Shown: in pieces, positions 35,640 through 44,239 of the stretch | Layout: each line of letters starts with the position of its first letter | Position numbering within the stretch: position 1 is the first letter of the stretch | Assembly (NCBI RefSeq): GCF_013004105.1 | Contig: NZ_CP053085.1 | Location: 4,092,001 to 4,156,000 of the forward strand | Direction: 5' to 3' | Length of the DNA: 64,000 nt | DNA from: Gemmatimonas groenlandica | Lineage (GTDB): Bacteria; Gemmatimonadota; Gemmatimonadetes; Gemmatimonadales; Gemmatimonadaceae | The notes under the pieces: generated by a model | Told to the model about the DNA's origin: nothing | The model's input: the letters and a program-made list of their open reading frames with translations, nothing else | The model's database searches: none | Position numbers and translations under genes: made by a program

Positions 35640-35672
35640 GGGTGAGTCCGGATGGTGAGGCGATCGTAAGCG

Positions 35673-36422
35673 CTAGTGCGTCAATCCGTACACAACAAAG
35701 TTGGTCGCGAACTTGTAGGCATCGTTGGAGAGATTGACGGGAAACCACCCCTCGCCAGACCACTCCATGTAATCTCCGATGTCGTTGTTGAAACTGATGA
35801 CGGCGAGCATGCGGCGCGTCGGGTCGTTGCCTTCGTACACCGCATAGTACTCGGCCACCGCGGCCGTGGTCGCGGGGTGGTGCATGCCGTCCAGCTTCTT
35901 GAGCGCAAAGAAACCATTGAAGATCGGATGCTGTGCATCGAGACGAAAGAACTTCACGTCGGGGAGAACCATACGCATCGATCGCTCGAACACATCCCAC
36001 TGACGCTGGTAGTAGAAGTCGTCCACGATCAGGAAGCCGCCACGTTGCAGCCAGGTTCGGAGCCCCAGTGCTTCGGCCTCCGTTGGCACCCAGTACCCCG
36101 GCTCGGTCAGCCAGGCGACTGTGTGCCTCGCCAGGCCCGGATCATCGAGCGTATACACATTCGTCTCCGACTTCCGCAACGACATCGTGGTGAGATTGTC
36201 GAGGATGACGAGAAAGTTGCGCTCCATTCGCGGATAGTCCACGCCCCACGCCAAGCGGTACCCCTGTGTGTACCGGATACGCGCGAACGTGTACCGACCG
36301 TCATAGGGCGCATTGGGCTCCAAACGCGCCGAACGTTGTGACCAGGCAACCGGCGCCAAAACACAGATGACCATCGCTGCACACACAGCGAGACTCCATC
36401 GGCGTCCTCGATGTGTGTGCAT
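35673..36422 (-). CDS. Exported DUF4159 protein
   Basis: The 249-residue product has a signal peptide ('MHTHRGRRWSLAVCAAMVIC', ending near 'VAWSQ') and a DUF4159 domain. This includes 'YTFARIRYTQGYRLAWGVDY' with 'PRMERNFLVILDNLTTM', 'LRTWLQRGGFLIVDDFYY', 'HPIFNGFFALKKLDGMHHPA', and the end 'GEGWFPVNLSNDAYKFATNF'. The fold resembles a class I glutamine-amidotransferase-like (ThuA) domain without the catalytic triad. The family often accompanies MoxR ATPase loci, but none is seen here. Function unknown. Confidence 0.88.
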   Translation of the reverse strand: MHTHRGRRWSLAVCAAMVICVLAPVAWSQRSARLEPNAPYDGRYTFARIRYTQGYRLAWGVDYPRMERNFLVILDNLTTMSLRKSETNVYTLDDPGLARHTVAWLTEPGYWVPTEAEALGLRTWLQRGGFLIVDDFYYQRQWDVFERSMRMVLPDVKFFRLDAQHPIFNGFFALKKLDGMHHPATTAAVAEYYAVYEGNDPTRRMLAVISFNNDIGDYMEWSGEGWFPVNLSNDAYKFATNFVVYGLTH

Positions 36423-36467
36423 GCGGTACCTGGGAACAGGAAGTGTGCAATTCGGGTGAAGGGTTTA

Positions 36468-37523
36468 CTACCGGTACTGCTCCATCAGCGACTGCAGCGC
36501 CGCATTTCCCGGGCACAGATCGGCGAAGGGCAGATCCACCAGCGGCTGCGTCGTGGTCTTGGCCATCGCGTGCATATCCTGCCCGCTTTCGTCGATGAAC
36601 AGCAACCCCGTGGCTACTTCGTGACGCAGCTGGCAGGCGCGCACATGGGCGTATGCTTGCTCACGGTCAGTGGGGTCGTAGCTGTCGGCCGTCTTCCTGA
36701 ACCGCACCGTGCTGCCGTCATGCATTGCCACGACCGACACTTCGCTGTCGGTGTCGGGCGCCGTGATCTCGCGGCGCAGCGGCACGAAGTCCGCCGCCGA
36801 AATCTCGACCTCATGCTCGCGCGTGAACTTGTAGCTCTTGGTGGAGCCTTCGTGGTCGTTGAAGGTGACGCACGGCGAGATGACATCGATCAGGGCGAGG
36901 CCGTTGTGTGACAGTCCGGCCTTGAGAATCGGCACGAGCTGCGCCTTGTCGCCCGAGAAACTGCGGGCCACGAAGGTGGCGCCCAGCGACAGCGCCAGCA
37001 GCACCGGGTCGATAGGCTGCTGCATGTTGGCTTCACCCTTCTTGGACGTGGAGCCGATGTCGGCGGAGGCCGAGAACTGTCCTTTGGTGAGGCCGTAGAC
37101 GCCGTTGTTGTCGATCACGTACAGCATCCGCACGTTGCGACGGATGGCGTGCGAGAGCTGTCCGAGACCAATGCTGAGCGAGTCGCCGTCGCCAGAAATG
37201 CCGATGTATGTGAGGTCACGATTGGCGGCGCTCGCCCCCGAGGTGACCGACGGCATGCGCCCGTGTACGCTGTTGAAGCCGTGCGACTGCTTCATGAAGT
37301 ACGCGGTGGTCTTCGACGAGCAACCGATGCCGCTCATCTTGGCCGCACGATGCGGTGGCAGCGACAGCTCCCAGAACGACTGCACGAGCGCCGCGGTGAC
37401 CGAGTCGTGTCCGCAGCCGGCGCACAGCGTGGACATCGCGCCTTCGTAATCGCGGACCGTGAAGCCAAGCGCGTTCCGCTGCAGTCCGGGGTGTCGGACT
37501 GGTGGTTTGGCGATGGACGTCAT
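36468..37523 (-). CDS. korB: 2-oxoacid:ferredoxin oxidoreductase beta subunit
   Basis: The 351-residue protein is the thiamine-diphosphate-binding beta subunit of the KGOR/OGFOR family. 'STLCAGCGHDSVT' carries Cys ligands of the [4Fe-4S] cluster, 'MSGIGCSSKTTAYF' another Cys, and 'GISGDGDSLSIGLGQLSHAI' to 'YVIDNNGVYGLTKGQ' is the GDG...NN thiamine/Mg motif. With the alpha-gamma chain it decarboxylates a 2-oxoacid to acyl-CoA and reduces ferredoxin, or runs in reverse. 2-oxoglutarate is the most usual substrate of this subfamily, but the sequence alone does not exclude others. Its ATG overlaps the korA stop by 4 nt. Confidence 0.92.
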   Translation of the reverse strand: MTSIAKPPVRHPGLQRNALGFTVRDYEGAMSTLCAGCGHDSVTAALVQSFWELSLPPHRAAKMSGIGCSSKTTAYFMKQSHGFNSVHGRMPSVTSGASAANRDLTYIGISGDGDSLSIGLGQLSHAIRRNVRMLYVIDNNGVYGLTKGQFSASADIGSTSKKGEANMQQPIDPVLLALSLGATFVARSFSGDKAQLVPILKAGLSHNGLALIDVISPCVTFNDHEGSTKSYKFTREHEVEISAADFVPLRREITAPDTDSEVSVVAMHDGSTVRFRKTADSYDPTDREQAYAHVRACQLRHEVATGLLFIDESGQDMHAMAKTTTQPLVDLPFADLCPGNAALQSLMEQYR

Positions 37524-39319
37524 GCGGATACCTCGGCGAAATGGTTCGCGACGGCGGTGACGACGACGTTCGCCGTGAGCGGCATTCCGCCGTAGTCGAG
37601 CACTGGCGTCATGTTGTCGCGAGGGACACCGGTTTCAATGGCGAGCAACGACCGCAGCTGCGCGTCGCGGTTCTGCTCGACGACGAACACCGCGTCGTGG
37701 GCGTCGATGAACTCGCGCACGCTGCTGTTGAATGGGAACGCTTTGATGCGCATGTAGTTGGCCACGATGCCCTGGTCGCGCAGGCGATCGATGGCTTCGA
37801 GGACCGCCGTGTGACAGCTGCCAAGCGAGACGATGGCGACATGCGCGTCGGGCTGCATGTGAAATTCCGGTGCCGGCACCACGGTCGCGGCGGTCGCAAA
37901 CTTTCGCGTGAGCCGATCGACGACTTCCTGATACGCGTCGGAGTCTTCGGTATACGCGCCGTGCTTGTCGTGGCCCGAACCGCGCACGAAGTAGGCGCCG
38001 TTGGGGTGTACGCCCGGGAGCGTACGTGCGGCGATGCCGTCGCCGTCCACATCGAGATACCGCGAGAACTTCTTCACCTGCTCGAGCTCGGTCGCGTCGA
38101 GCACCTTGCCGCGATCGGGCTGGTAGCTGTCATCCCACACGAGACGTTTGCACATCCAGTCGTTCATGCCGATATCGAGATCACTCGCCACGAACACGGG
38201 CGTCTGGAACCGCTCGGCCAGGTCGAACGCCGTCGTGCCGATGTAGAAGCACTCTTCCGGACTGCACGGGAACAGTACGATGTGCTTCGTATCGCCATGC
38301 GATGCATAGGCCAGCGACATCAGGTCGCACTGCTGCGTGCGCGTGGGCATGCCGGTAGCAGGGCCCGTACGCTGCACGTCGTAGAAGACGGCCGGAATTT
38401 CAGTGTAGTACGCGAGGCCGATGAACTCCTGCATGAGCGAGATGCCGGGGCCTGACGTGTTCGTGAACGCGCGCGCGCCCGCCCAGCCAGCGCCGATCAC
38501 GATGCCGGCCGCCGCCAACTCGTCCTCGGCCTGGATGATGCAGTACTTGTGCAGTCCCGTGTCGGGTTCCACACGGAAGCGCTCGCAGAAGCCACGGAAC
38601 GCTTCCATGAGCGATGTGGACGGCGTGATCGGATACCACGCGCCGACGGTCGCGCCAGCGTACACGGCGCCGAGTCCAGCGGCGGTGTTGCCATCGATGA
38701 GGATGGAATCACCGGTCGCGTCCATCTTTTCGAGATGGAAGGGCAGAGGACACGCGAAGTGCTGCTTGGCGTAGTCGTAGCCCAGCCGGATGGCCGTGTT
38801 GTTCGACTCGAGCAACTTCTTCTTCTTGGAGAACTTCTCGATCAGCATCTGCCCGATGATATCCATGTCGATCTCGAGCAGTGCGGCGAGCGCACCGGCG
38901 TACACGATGTTGCGCAGCAGCGTGCGATCCCGGTCACCGATGAACGTGTCGACGCACATTTGACCGAACGGAATGCCGATGATCGTGATGCCTTCGCGCT
39001 CGAGCTCCGATTCCAGCGGCCACGACGAGTCGTATACCAGGTATCCACCAGGGCGCACCGTGGCGACATCCTTGGCATAAGTGCTGGGGTTGAGAGCGAC
39101 CACGAGATCCACATGCTGTGGACGCGCGGTGTATCCGTCCTTGCTCACGCGCACTTCGTAGAACGTGGGCAGTCCTTGAATGTTCGACGGGAAGATATTC
39201 TTGCCCGTGACCGGGATGCCCATCCGGAAGATCGCCTGCATCAGCAAGCTGTTCGCGCTGGCCGAGCCGGTCCCGTTCACCGTCGCCATCTTGAAGGCGA
39301 AATCGTTGATGCCACTCAT
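37520..39319 (-). CDS. korA: 2-oxoacid:ferredoxin oxidoreductase alpha subunit with fused gamma domain
   Basis: The 599-residue protein ('MSGINDFAFKMATVNGTGSA') has an N-terminal gamma domain (residues ~1-190; 'MATVNGTGSASANSLLMQAI' and 'VRPGGYLVYDSSW'). The alpha pyrimidine-binding domain follows from ~215 ('AAGLGAVYAGATVGAWYPIT' and 'YCIIQAEDELAAAGIVIGAG', with 'GISLMQEFIGLAYYTEIP'). The gamma-alpha fusion is typical of KorA in aerobic actinobacteria and gemmatimonads. The start at 39319 is chosen over 39349 to fit the family. It is the middle gene of the operon, with the GltD-like flavoprotein upstream, which it trails by 22 bp. Confidence 0.92.
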   Translation of the reverse strand: MSGINDFAFKMATVNGTGSASANSLLMQAIFRMGIPVTGKNIFPSNIQGLPTFYEVRVSKDGYTARPQHVDLVVALNPSTYAKDVATVRPGGYLVYDSSWPLESELEREGITIIGIPFGQMCVDTFIGDRDRTLLRNIVYAGALAALLEIDMDIIGQMLIEKFSKKKKLLESNNTAIRLGYDYAKQHFACPLPFHLEKMDATGDSILIDGNTAAGLGAVYAGATVGAWYPITPSTSLMEAFRGFCERFRVEPDTGLHKYCIIQAEDELAAAGIVIGAGWAGARAFTNTSGPGISLMQEFIGLAYYTEIPAVFYDVQRTGPATGMPTRTQQCDLMSLAYASHGDTKHIVLFPCSPEECFYIGTTAFDLAERFQTPVFVASDLDIGMNDWMCKRLVWDDSYQPDRGKVLDATELEQVKKFSRYLDVDGDGIAARTLPGVHPNGAYFVRGSGHDKHGAYTEDSDAYQEVVDRLTRKFATAATVVPAPEFHMQPDAHVAIVSLGSCHTAVLEAIDRLRDQGIVANYMRIKAFPFNSSVREFIDAHDAVFVVEQNRDAQLRSLLAIETGVPRDNMTPVLDYGGMPLTANVVVTAVANHFAEVSA

Positions 39320-39341
39320 ACGCGCACGCTCATGTCTGCAC

Positions 39342-41150
39342 TCATACACTCACCGGAACGACGGTGCCCGACGCGCTGAAGGCATAGGGCAATACGAGGG
39401 AGAATTTCTGCATGTCCCACGCGGCGGTGGGGCAACGTTCAGCGCAGAGCCCGCAATGCAGGCAGATGTCTTCGTCTTTCACCATGATGCGTTGTGTCTG
39501 CGGCAACGCGTCCGACACATACAAATCCTGGGAGAGGTTCTCCGCTGGCGCCTTGAGACGCGTGCGGAGTTCTGCTTCTGTCTCGGCCACCGGCGCGATC
39601 GTGAGGCAGTTCACCGGACACACATCGATACACGCATCGCACTCGATGCACAGCTTCGCCGTGAAGTGTGTTTCGATATCGCAATTCAGGCAGCGCTGCA
39701 CTTCGGTCGCGGTCTGCTCCGGGGTGTAGCCGAGCTCCACCTCTTCACTGACGCTGGCGAATCGCTTCACGAGCTCGGCGTGCGACATCTGCGCACGCGG
39801 TGACGGGTTGAACTCGTTGCTGTACATCCACGAGTGCATGCCCATCTTCGTGCTGGTCAGGTGCATACCCTGCGCGGGGCGATTCGTGACATCTTCGCCG
39901 AGGCAGTGCTTGTGAATCGAGATCGCGGCCTGATGTCCGTGCTCGACGGCCCAGATGATATTCTGCGGTCCCCACGCGGCGTCTCCGCCGAAGAACACGT
40001 CGGGGCGCGACGACTGGAATGACGCCTTGTTCACGACCGGCATGTCCCACTGGTCGAATTCGAGGCCGATGTCGCGCTCGATCCACGGGAAGGCGTTGTC
40101 CTGTCCGATGGCGAGGATGACGGTATCGCACGGCATGATGATCGTATCGATCACGGTGCTCGTCTGACGCCCGTTCGCCTCGCTCCACTCCAGTCGCTCG
40201 AATTCCATGCCGACCAGCTTGCCGACTTCGATCACGAATCGCTTCGGCGCGTGATTCTCGATGATGTGGATGCCTTCTTCCTCGGCATCCTCGAGTTCCC
40301 ACGGCGAGGCTTTGAAGAACTTGCGGCCGCGGCGCGCAATCACGTTGGTGTTGGTGCCGCCGAGCCGGCGCGAGGTGCGGCAGCAGTCCATGGCGGTGTT
40401 GCCGACGCCGATGATGAGGACGTTCTCGCCGATCGATTCGATGTGGCCGAAGTGGACGGAGCTGAGCCACTCGATGCCAATGTGGATCTGGTCGCGTACG
40501 GCCGGATCCCATCGTCCCGGAATGTCGAGCTCCTTGCCCTTGGGGGCACCGCTGCCCACGAAGACCGCATCGTACTGCTCATCGAGCAGCGTGCGCAGGC
40601 TCTCCACCGGCGTGTTGTACCGTACTTCGGCACCCATGTCGATGATGCACTGTGTCTCTTCGTCGAGCACCTGCTCGGGGAGCCGGAACGACGGAATGTT
40701 CACGCGCATGAGGCCACCCGCCTGCGCATTCTTCTCGTAGATCACGACCTCGTAGCCGAGCGGGAGCAAGTCGTTGGCCACAGTGAGCGACGACGGGCCG
40801 GCCCCGATGAGCGCGATACGCTTGCCGTTGCGGTCGGTAACGGGCTTGGGGAGATAGGCGCTGATATCGTCGCGGAGATCAGCCGCAACACGCTTGAGGC
40901 GGCAGATAGCGACGGGCTTGCCATCGACGCGGCCGCGCCGGCAGGCGGGCTCGCAAGGGCGGTCGCAGGTTCTTCCCAAGATGCCAGGAAAGACGTTGGA
41001 CTCGCGGTTGAGCAGATACGATTCGGTGTACCGACCCTGCGCAATCAGCCGGAGGTACTCCGGCACATTGGTGTGCGCGGGACAAGCCCACTGGCAGTCG
41101 ACCACCTTGTGATAGTGGTCGGGCGTGCTGACATCCGTGTGCAAAGCCAT
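39342..41150 (-). CDS. FAD/NAD(P)-dependent iron-sulfur oxidoreductase, GltD-like with C-terminal 2x[4Fe-4S] ferredoxin domain
   Basis: The 602-residue protein starts at 41150 ('MALHTDVSTPDHYHKVVDCQ'). The N-terminal Fer4_20 domain binds an Fe-S cluster ('CQWACPAHTNVPEYLRLIAQ', 'GRTCDRPCEPACRRG'). The pyridine-nucleotide-disulfide domain has the FAD motif 'LIGAGPSSLTVANDLLPLGY' and the NAD(P) motif 'IGVGNTAMDCCRTSRRLGG'. The C-terminus carries two ferredoxin clusters ('CIECDACIDVCPVN' and 'CLHCGLCAERCPTAAW'). It probably moves electrons between NAD(P)H and the ferredoxin used by KorAB, linking the oxidoreductase to the nicotinamide pool. It leads the minus-strand operon. No ferredoxin gene is separate, so the C-terminal clusters may serve instead. 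Confidence 0.88.
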   Translation of the reverse strand: MALHTDVSTPDHYHKVVDCQWACPAHTNVPEYLRLIAQGRYTESYLLNRESNVFPGILGRTCDRPCEPACRRGRVDGKPVAICRLKRVAADLRDDISAYLPKPVTDRNGKRIALIGAGPSSLTVANDLLPLGYEVVIYEKNAQAGGLMRVNIPSFRLPEQVLDEETQCIIDMGAEVRYNTPVESLRTLLDEQYDAVFVGSGAPKGKELDIPGRWDPAVRDQIHIGIEWLSSVHFGHIESIGENVLIIGVGNTAMDCCRTSRRLGGTNTNVIARRGRKFFKASPWELEDAEEEGIHIIENHAPKRFVIEVGKLVGMEFERLEWSEANGRQTSTVIDTIIMPCDTVILAIGQDNAFPWIERDIGLEFDQWDMPVVNKASFQSSRPDVFFGGDAAWGPQNIIWAVEHGHQAAISIHKHCLGEDVTNRPAQGMHLTSTKMGMHSWMYSNEFNPSPRAQMSHAELVKRFASVSEEVELGYTPEQTATEVQRCLNCDIETHFTAKLCIECDACIDVCPVNCLTIAPVAETEAELRTRLKAPAENLSQDLYVSDALPQTQRIMVKDEDICLHCGLCAERCPTAAWDMQKFSLVLPYAFSASGTVVPVSV

Positions 41151-41407
41151 GCGGCGGTGCCTCGAGGCCAAGTCTGTGCCGAAATCGAGAAGGCTTTCGA
41201 CTCGGCGTGCGAAAATCAAATCGTCCCTGACAGAGTATGCGTGCCGTTGGTCGCGTCCGCCATGCGGTAGGGCAAGACTGGGATGCGTGAGACGGACTGG
41301 TTCGGGCACCGTTCGCGGGACGGGGGACGCCGGTGCTGGCGAATGCAGTTCGGCGACTGCCTATTTGAGGTCACTCCCGTTCCGCCCCCACATCACGCGA
41401 GCGTTTC

Positions 41408-41578
41408 ATGCCACTGTATCTGATCGAACGCAACATCCCGGGCGCTGGCAAACTCTCCCCGGATGACCTGAAGGCGATCTCGCAGAAGTCCTGCGGTGTG
41501 CTCAGCGAGCTGGGTGGATTCCCGGCGGACCGCGCGTCGGAGATCGTCACGACGATCGATCCCACGACGGCACAGTAG
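41408..41578 (+). pseudogene. DUF4242 gene with in-frame internal deletion
   Basis: The open frame encodes 56 residues. The first ~36 match the DUF4242 start ('MPLYLIERNIPGAGKLSPDD', then 'LKAISQKSCGVLSELG'), and the last ~20 match its end ('GFPADRASEIVTTIDPTTAQ'). Family members are about 90 residues and have a central 'WxxSYVTDDKxYCVYxAP...REHA' segment of roughly 35 residues that is absent here. The join is in frame at Leu-Gly-Gly. The small ferredoxin-like barrel could not fold without its central strands, so the product is probably non-functional even though no stop was created. The 257 bp upstream, back to the KorA operon, shows no other gene. Confidence 0.7.
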
Positions 41579-41598
41579 CGGGTCAACGCGAGCTCATC

Positions 41599-42537
41599 AT
41601 GATCATCCCTGTGCTCGTGCGCTATGCGGCGATGCTGGTTCTGATGTTCGCGTATGCTGACGTCGTGTGCGGTCAGTCACGCTCGAACGGCTTCACCGTA
41701 CCGAAGGCGGTCGGCTCCGTGAACGACTACGCCAATGTCATCCCCGACTCGACGCGTCGTAGCCTGTCGGATTCGCTGCTGCAGCTGAAGAACCGCACCG
41801 AGGGGGAAGTCGTCGTGGTCACGCGCGCCACGCTCGAGGGGCTCGACGCGAGTGACATGGCTCGTCGCATCGGCACGACGTGGGGCGTTGGGGCCAAGAG
41901 CGGGCGTGCCAAGAACGCCGGCACGATCGTGCTGCTGATCCCCAAGGAAACGTCGACCGACGGACGTGGATACTGTCGCATTGAGCTAGGCGACGGCGCG
42001 AACGTGTTCATTCCCGACTCCGTCGCCATGTCGATCTGTGTGGCCGCCACGCCGGCGTTTCGCGCGCGCAAGTATGGCGAGGCGCTGCAGGGAATCGTGT
42101 TGGCACTTTCGAAGCGATACGACGCGCAACTCGCCGCTCCCGTTCGTGCGACCATGATCGACACACTGCCATCCGTGCCGTTGCCGCCGGCGCTCGACCG
42201 GGTGCTCCGCGACTACGAGCGCGCGTGGCGCGCCCGCGATGTATCGGCGTTGGTGGCGCTCTTCACCGAAGATGGTTTCGTGCTGCAGCCCGGTCGCGCC
42301 CCGGCACGTGGGCGCGCCGCGCTGGCCCGCGTGTATGCGGGACAGGGCGGCGGCGCGTTGCGTCTCCGGGCGTTGGCGTACGCCCACGCCGACACCGTTG
42401 GATATCTCATCGGTGCGTACGGCTACGGCGACGCACCCGGCGACGAGGGCAAGTTCACGCTGACATTGCGGCGGGTGCGCGACGGCCGCTGGTTGATCGC
42501 GTCGGACATGGACAACGGCAGCAAACCACCGGGTTGA
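41599..42537 (+). CDS. Exported TPM-domain protein fused to a SnoaL/DUF4440-like domain
   Basis: The 312-residue protein has a signal peptide ('MIIPVLVRYAAMLVLMFAYA', ending near 'VCGQ'). A TPM domain (residues ~35-180) has 'VNDYANVIPDSTRRSLSDSL', 'GEVVVVTRATLEGLDASDMA' with 'RRIGTTWGVG', and 'NAGTIVLLIPK'. The C-terminal ~115 residues look like a SnoaL/DUF4440 cone domain: 'VLRDYERAWRARDVSALVAL' and 'FTEDGFVLQPGRAPARGRAA', ending 'VRDGRWLIASDMDN'. TPM domains (YgcG, TLP18.3) are periplasmic or thylakoid; some hydrolyse phosphate. The fusion is not one I know from characterised proteins. It is probably periplasmic. Confidence 0.85.
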   Translation: MIIPVLVRYAAMLVLMFAYADVVCGQSRSNGFTVPKAVGSVNDYANVIPDSTRRSLSDSLLQLKNRTEGEVVVVTRATLEGLDASDMARRIGTTWGVGAKSGRAKNAGTIVLLIPKETSTDGRGYCRIELGDGANVFIPDSVAMSICVAATPAFRARKYGEALQGIVLALSKRYDAQLAAPVRATMIDTLPSVPLPPALDRVLRDYERAWRARDVSALVALFTEDGFVLQPGRAPARGRAALARVYAGQGGGALRLRALAYAHADTVGYLIGAYGYGDAPGDEGKFTLTLRRVRDGRWLIASDMDNGSKPPG

Positions 42538-42618
42538 GGGGTCGATCGTCGCGGTGGTGACGCGCCGACCGCTTGCCGCGGTTTACATGGCGTACCCAGT
42601 GTCGAGCCGAGAAACGTC

Positions 42619-43086
42619 ATGACCACGATTGCCAAGCTGTTCCCGTTGATCGCCTTGGGGTTTGCGGCCTGTCGCAGTGCCACCGAGGTGTCGTCGCCTC
42701 TCGACATCTCGCTGTGGCTCAGCGCGACGTCGGCGGCGCAACCGGCGACGATCGACGTTGAAGTCACGGTCGTGAACCGCGATTCCCGCGTGGTGCAGAC
42801 CGCCGATCCGCGCAGCTATGCCTGTTTCCCACCGTACCATGTCAGTGATGCGTTTGGCCGTACGGTCGAGCTGCCCGGCCGCATCTGCGCGGCGATCGCG
42901 TTTGCACCGATCCAGCTCGCACCCGGAGCGCGCGTCGTGATCCGTGATCGCTGGGCGCTCGACGCCAGCGACCGGGACCGCGGCTCGCTACCGGTGGATG
43001 CGGGGCAGTATCGTGTGCGCGCCCGGGTGTTCGGCGCTGAGCAGGAACGCGTGAGCGCACCGATCACAGTCACGGTGCGTCGTTGA
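42619..43086 (+). CDS. Small hypothetical lipoprotein
   Basis: The 155-residue product starts 'MTTIAKLFPLIALGFAACRS' with a lipobox ending in Cys18. The mature domain is beta-rich ('IDVEVTVVNRDSRVVQTA', 'YRVRARVFGAEQERVSAPIT') and resembles the BsuPI-like intracellular proteinase inhibitor / transglutaminase-type Ig fold. No specific function can be given. It precedes the 157-bp repeat array by about 20 bp. Confidence 0.7.
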   Translation: MTTIAKLFPLIALGFAACRSATEVSSPLDISLWLSATSAAQPATIDVEVTVVNRDSRVVQTADPRSYACFPPYHVSDAFGRTVELPGRICAAIAFAPIQLAPGARVVIRDRWALDASDRDRGSLPVDAGQYRVRARVFGAEQERVSAPITVTVRR

Positions 43087-43105
43087 TGTGGATACGCGTA
43101 GCCGT

Positions 43106-43456
43106 ACCGCGGATCAACGCGAATGCGCGCCGATGAACAGCTTCTTCTTAATTGGAAGACGTCGCATGCGACGGAGTGTCGGGGCACGCCGGGTGATTCG
43201 TGCGAATTCGTGTCAATCCGCGGCAAAGTGGTTCCCTTGCTGGGCCTTTGAGCAACAGCTTTACCGCGGATCAACGCGAGTGCTCGCCGATGAACAGCTT
43301 CTTTTTAATTGGAAGACGTCGCATGCGACGGAGTATCGGGGCACGCCGGGTGATTCGTGCGAATTCGTGTCAATCCGCGGTGAGGCGGTTTCGTTGCTCG
43401 ACCCTCGAGCAACAGCTTTACCGCGGATCAACGCGAATGGTCGCCGATGAACAGCA
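43106..43456. repeat. 157-bp tandem repeat array with palindromic core
   Basis: Unit 1 is 43106-43262, unit 2 is 43263-43419, and a third unit begins at 43420 but breaks off around 43456 where the RES gene context starts. The period is exactly 157 bp with scattered substitutions. Each full unit holds a 117-bp segment (43107-43223 and 43264-43380) bounded by CCGCGGAT and ATCCGCGG, with the inverted similarity extending over 18 bp (15 matches). The remaining 40 bp is a linker ending GAGCAACAGCTTT. No protein is convincingly encoded. It has the look of a dispersed palindromic intergenic element expanded in tandem. Confidence 0.85.
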
Positions 43457-43486
43457 CTATTGTCGCGCGACCGGCCGCGCCTTCGC

Positions 43487-44239
43487 TCACGGCCACGGCA
43501 GTCGATCAGCCACCAGAAACTGCGCTCGTTCGAACAGGTGCGTGTCACGCACCCGCGAGAGGTCGCCGCGGGTGAAATCCACCGAGCTTCGTGTGGCCGT
43601 ACAATGCCAGCGCTCGACGTGCTGCGGTGTGGCCTGATGAAACACGGCCGGTGAGAATGCTCCTACGTTGGTCCCGTGCTCGGCGTCTCGTGCCGAGGGA
43701 AACCGGAACAGCTCGACCTTCGCTTCACGCATGGCGCGGCCGAGTGTTTGGGACGACTGGTACGACACTGGCGACGAGATCTCGGCCGCATGATCCGAGA
43801 ATGGCGGTGCCGCCAGATCGACCGCACGTATGCTGCGCATCCGTACGGTGAAGCTCGTGAGCGCGGTAGTGACCGGCTCGAGCTCGGCGTGTGTGCCCTC
43901 GAGAAAAAGCAGCCGGTAGTAGGCCACCTCGGCGAAGGCGGTGCGTTGCTGCTCGGAGCCGTACCAGATACCGCGTTCGTGTCGCGTACCGAAGCGGGAG
44001 CCATGACGTAGCGGCGGATAGCGGAACGGCGTGAAGAGCAGATAGTGCAAACGCGCCCCGACGGTGACCGGCGGCTTCACGCGATCGATCAGCTCCTCCA
44101 GCAACTCCTGCTCGGCGGCGGAACTCACGAGCTTGCGGGTCGAGACTTCGTGCTGCGATTCCACCACGCGCCACGCGACCAGCCGCAGCGCTCGAAGCTC
44201 AGAGTCGCCCGCGCATTGCATCCAGATATTGGACGACAT
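43487..44239 (-). CDS. RES-domain toxin
   Basis: The ~250-residue protein contains a RES domain: 'RLVAWRVVES' at the start, 'GSRFGTRHERGIWYGSEQQR' with 'TAFAEVAYYRL' in the centre (the conserved Arg, Tyr and Glu that form the NAD-binding active site), and 'AVDL' then 'SSQTLGRAMREA' further on. RES toxins degrade NAD+ or ADP-ribosylate targets and are neutralised by a Xre/MbcA antitoxin. Its start (44239, or 44221 for the shorter form) overlaps the antitoxin gene by 23-41 nt, showing they are one operon. It is longer than many RES toxins (~150-230 residues). Confidence 0.88.
   Translation of the reverse strand: MSSNIWMQCAGDSELRALRLVAWRVVESQHEVSTRKLVSSAAEQELLEELIDRVKPPVTVGARLHYLLFTPFRYPPLRHGSRFGTRHERGIWYGSEQQRTAFAEVAYYRLLFLEGTHAELEPVTTALTSFTVRMRSIRAVDLAAPPFSDHAAEISSPVSYQSSQTLGRAMREAKVELFRFPSARDAEHGTNVGAFSPAVFHQATPQHVERWHCTATRSSVDFTRGDLSRVRDTHLFERAQFLVADRLPWP

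Noticed and set aside
40251-41270. Plus-strand frame opposite the GltD-like gene
   Set aside because: Antisense shadow of a clearly recognisable enzyme; no motif of its own.
43106-43456. CRISPR array
   Set aside because: Repeats are 157 bp with no short unique spacers and no cas genes nearby.
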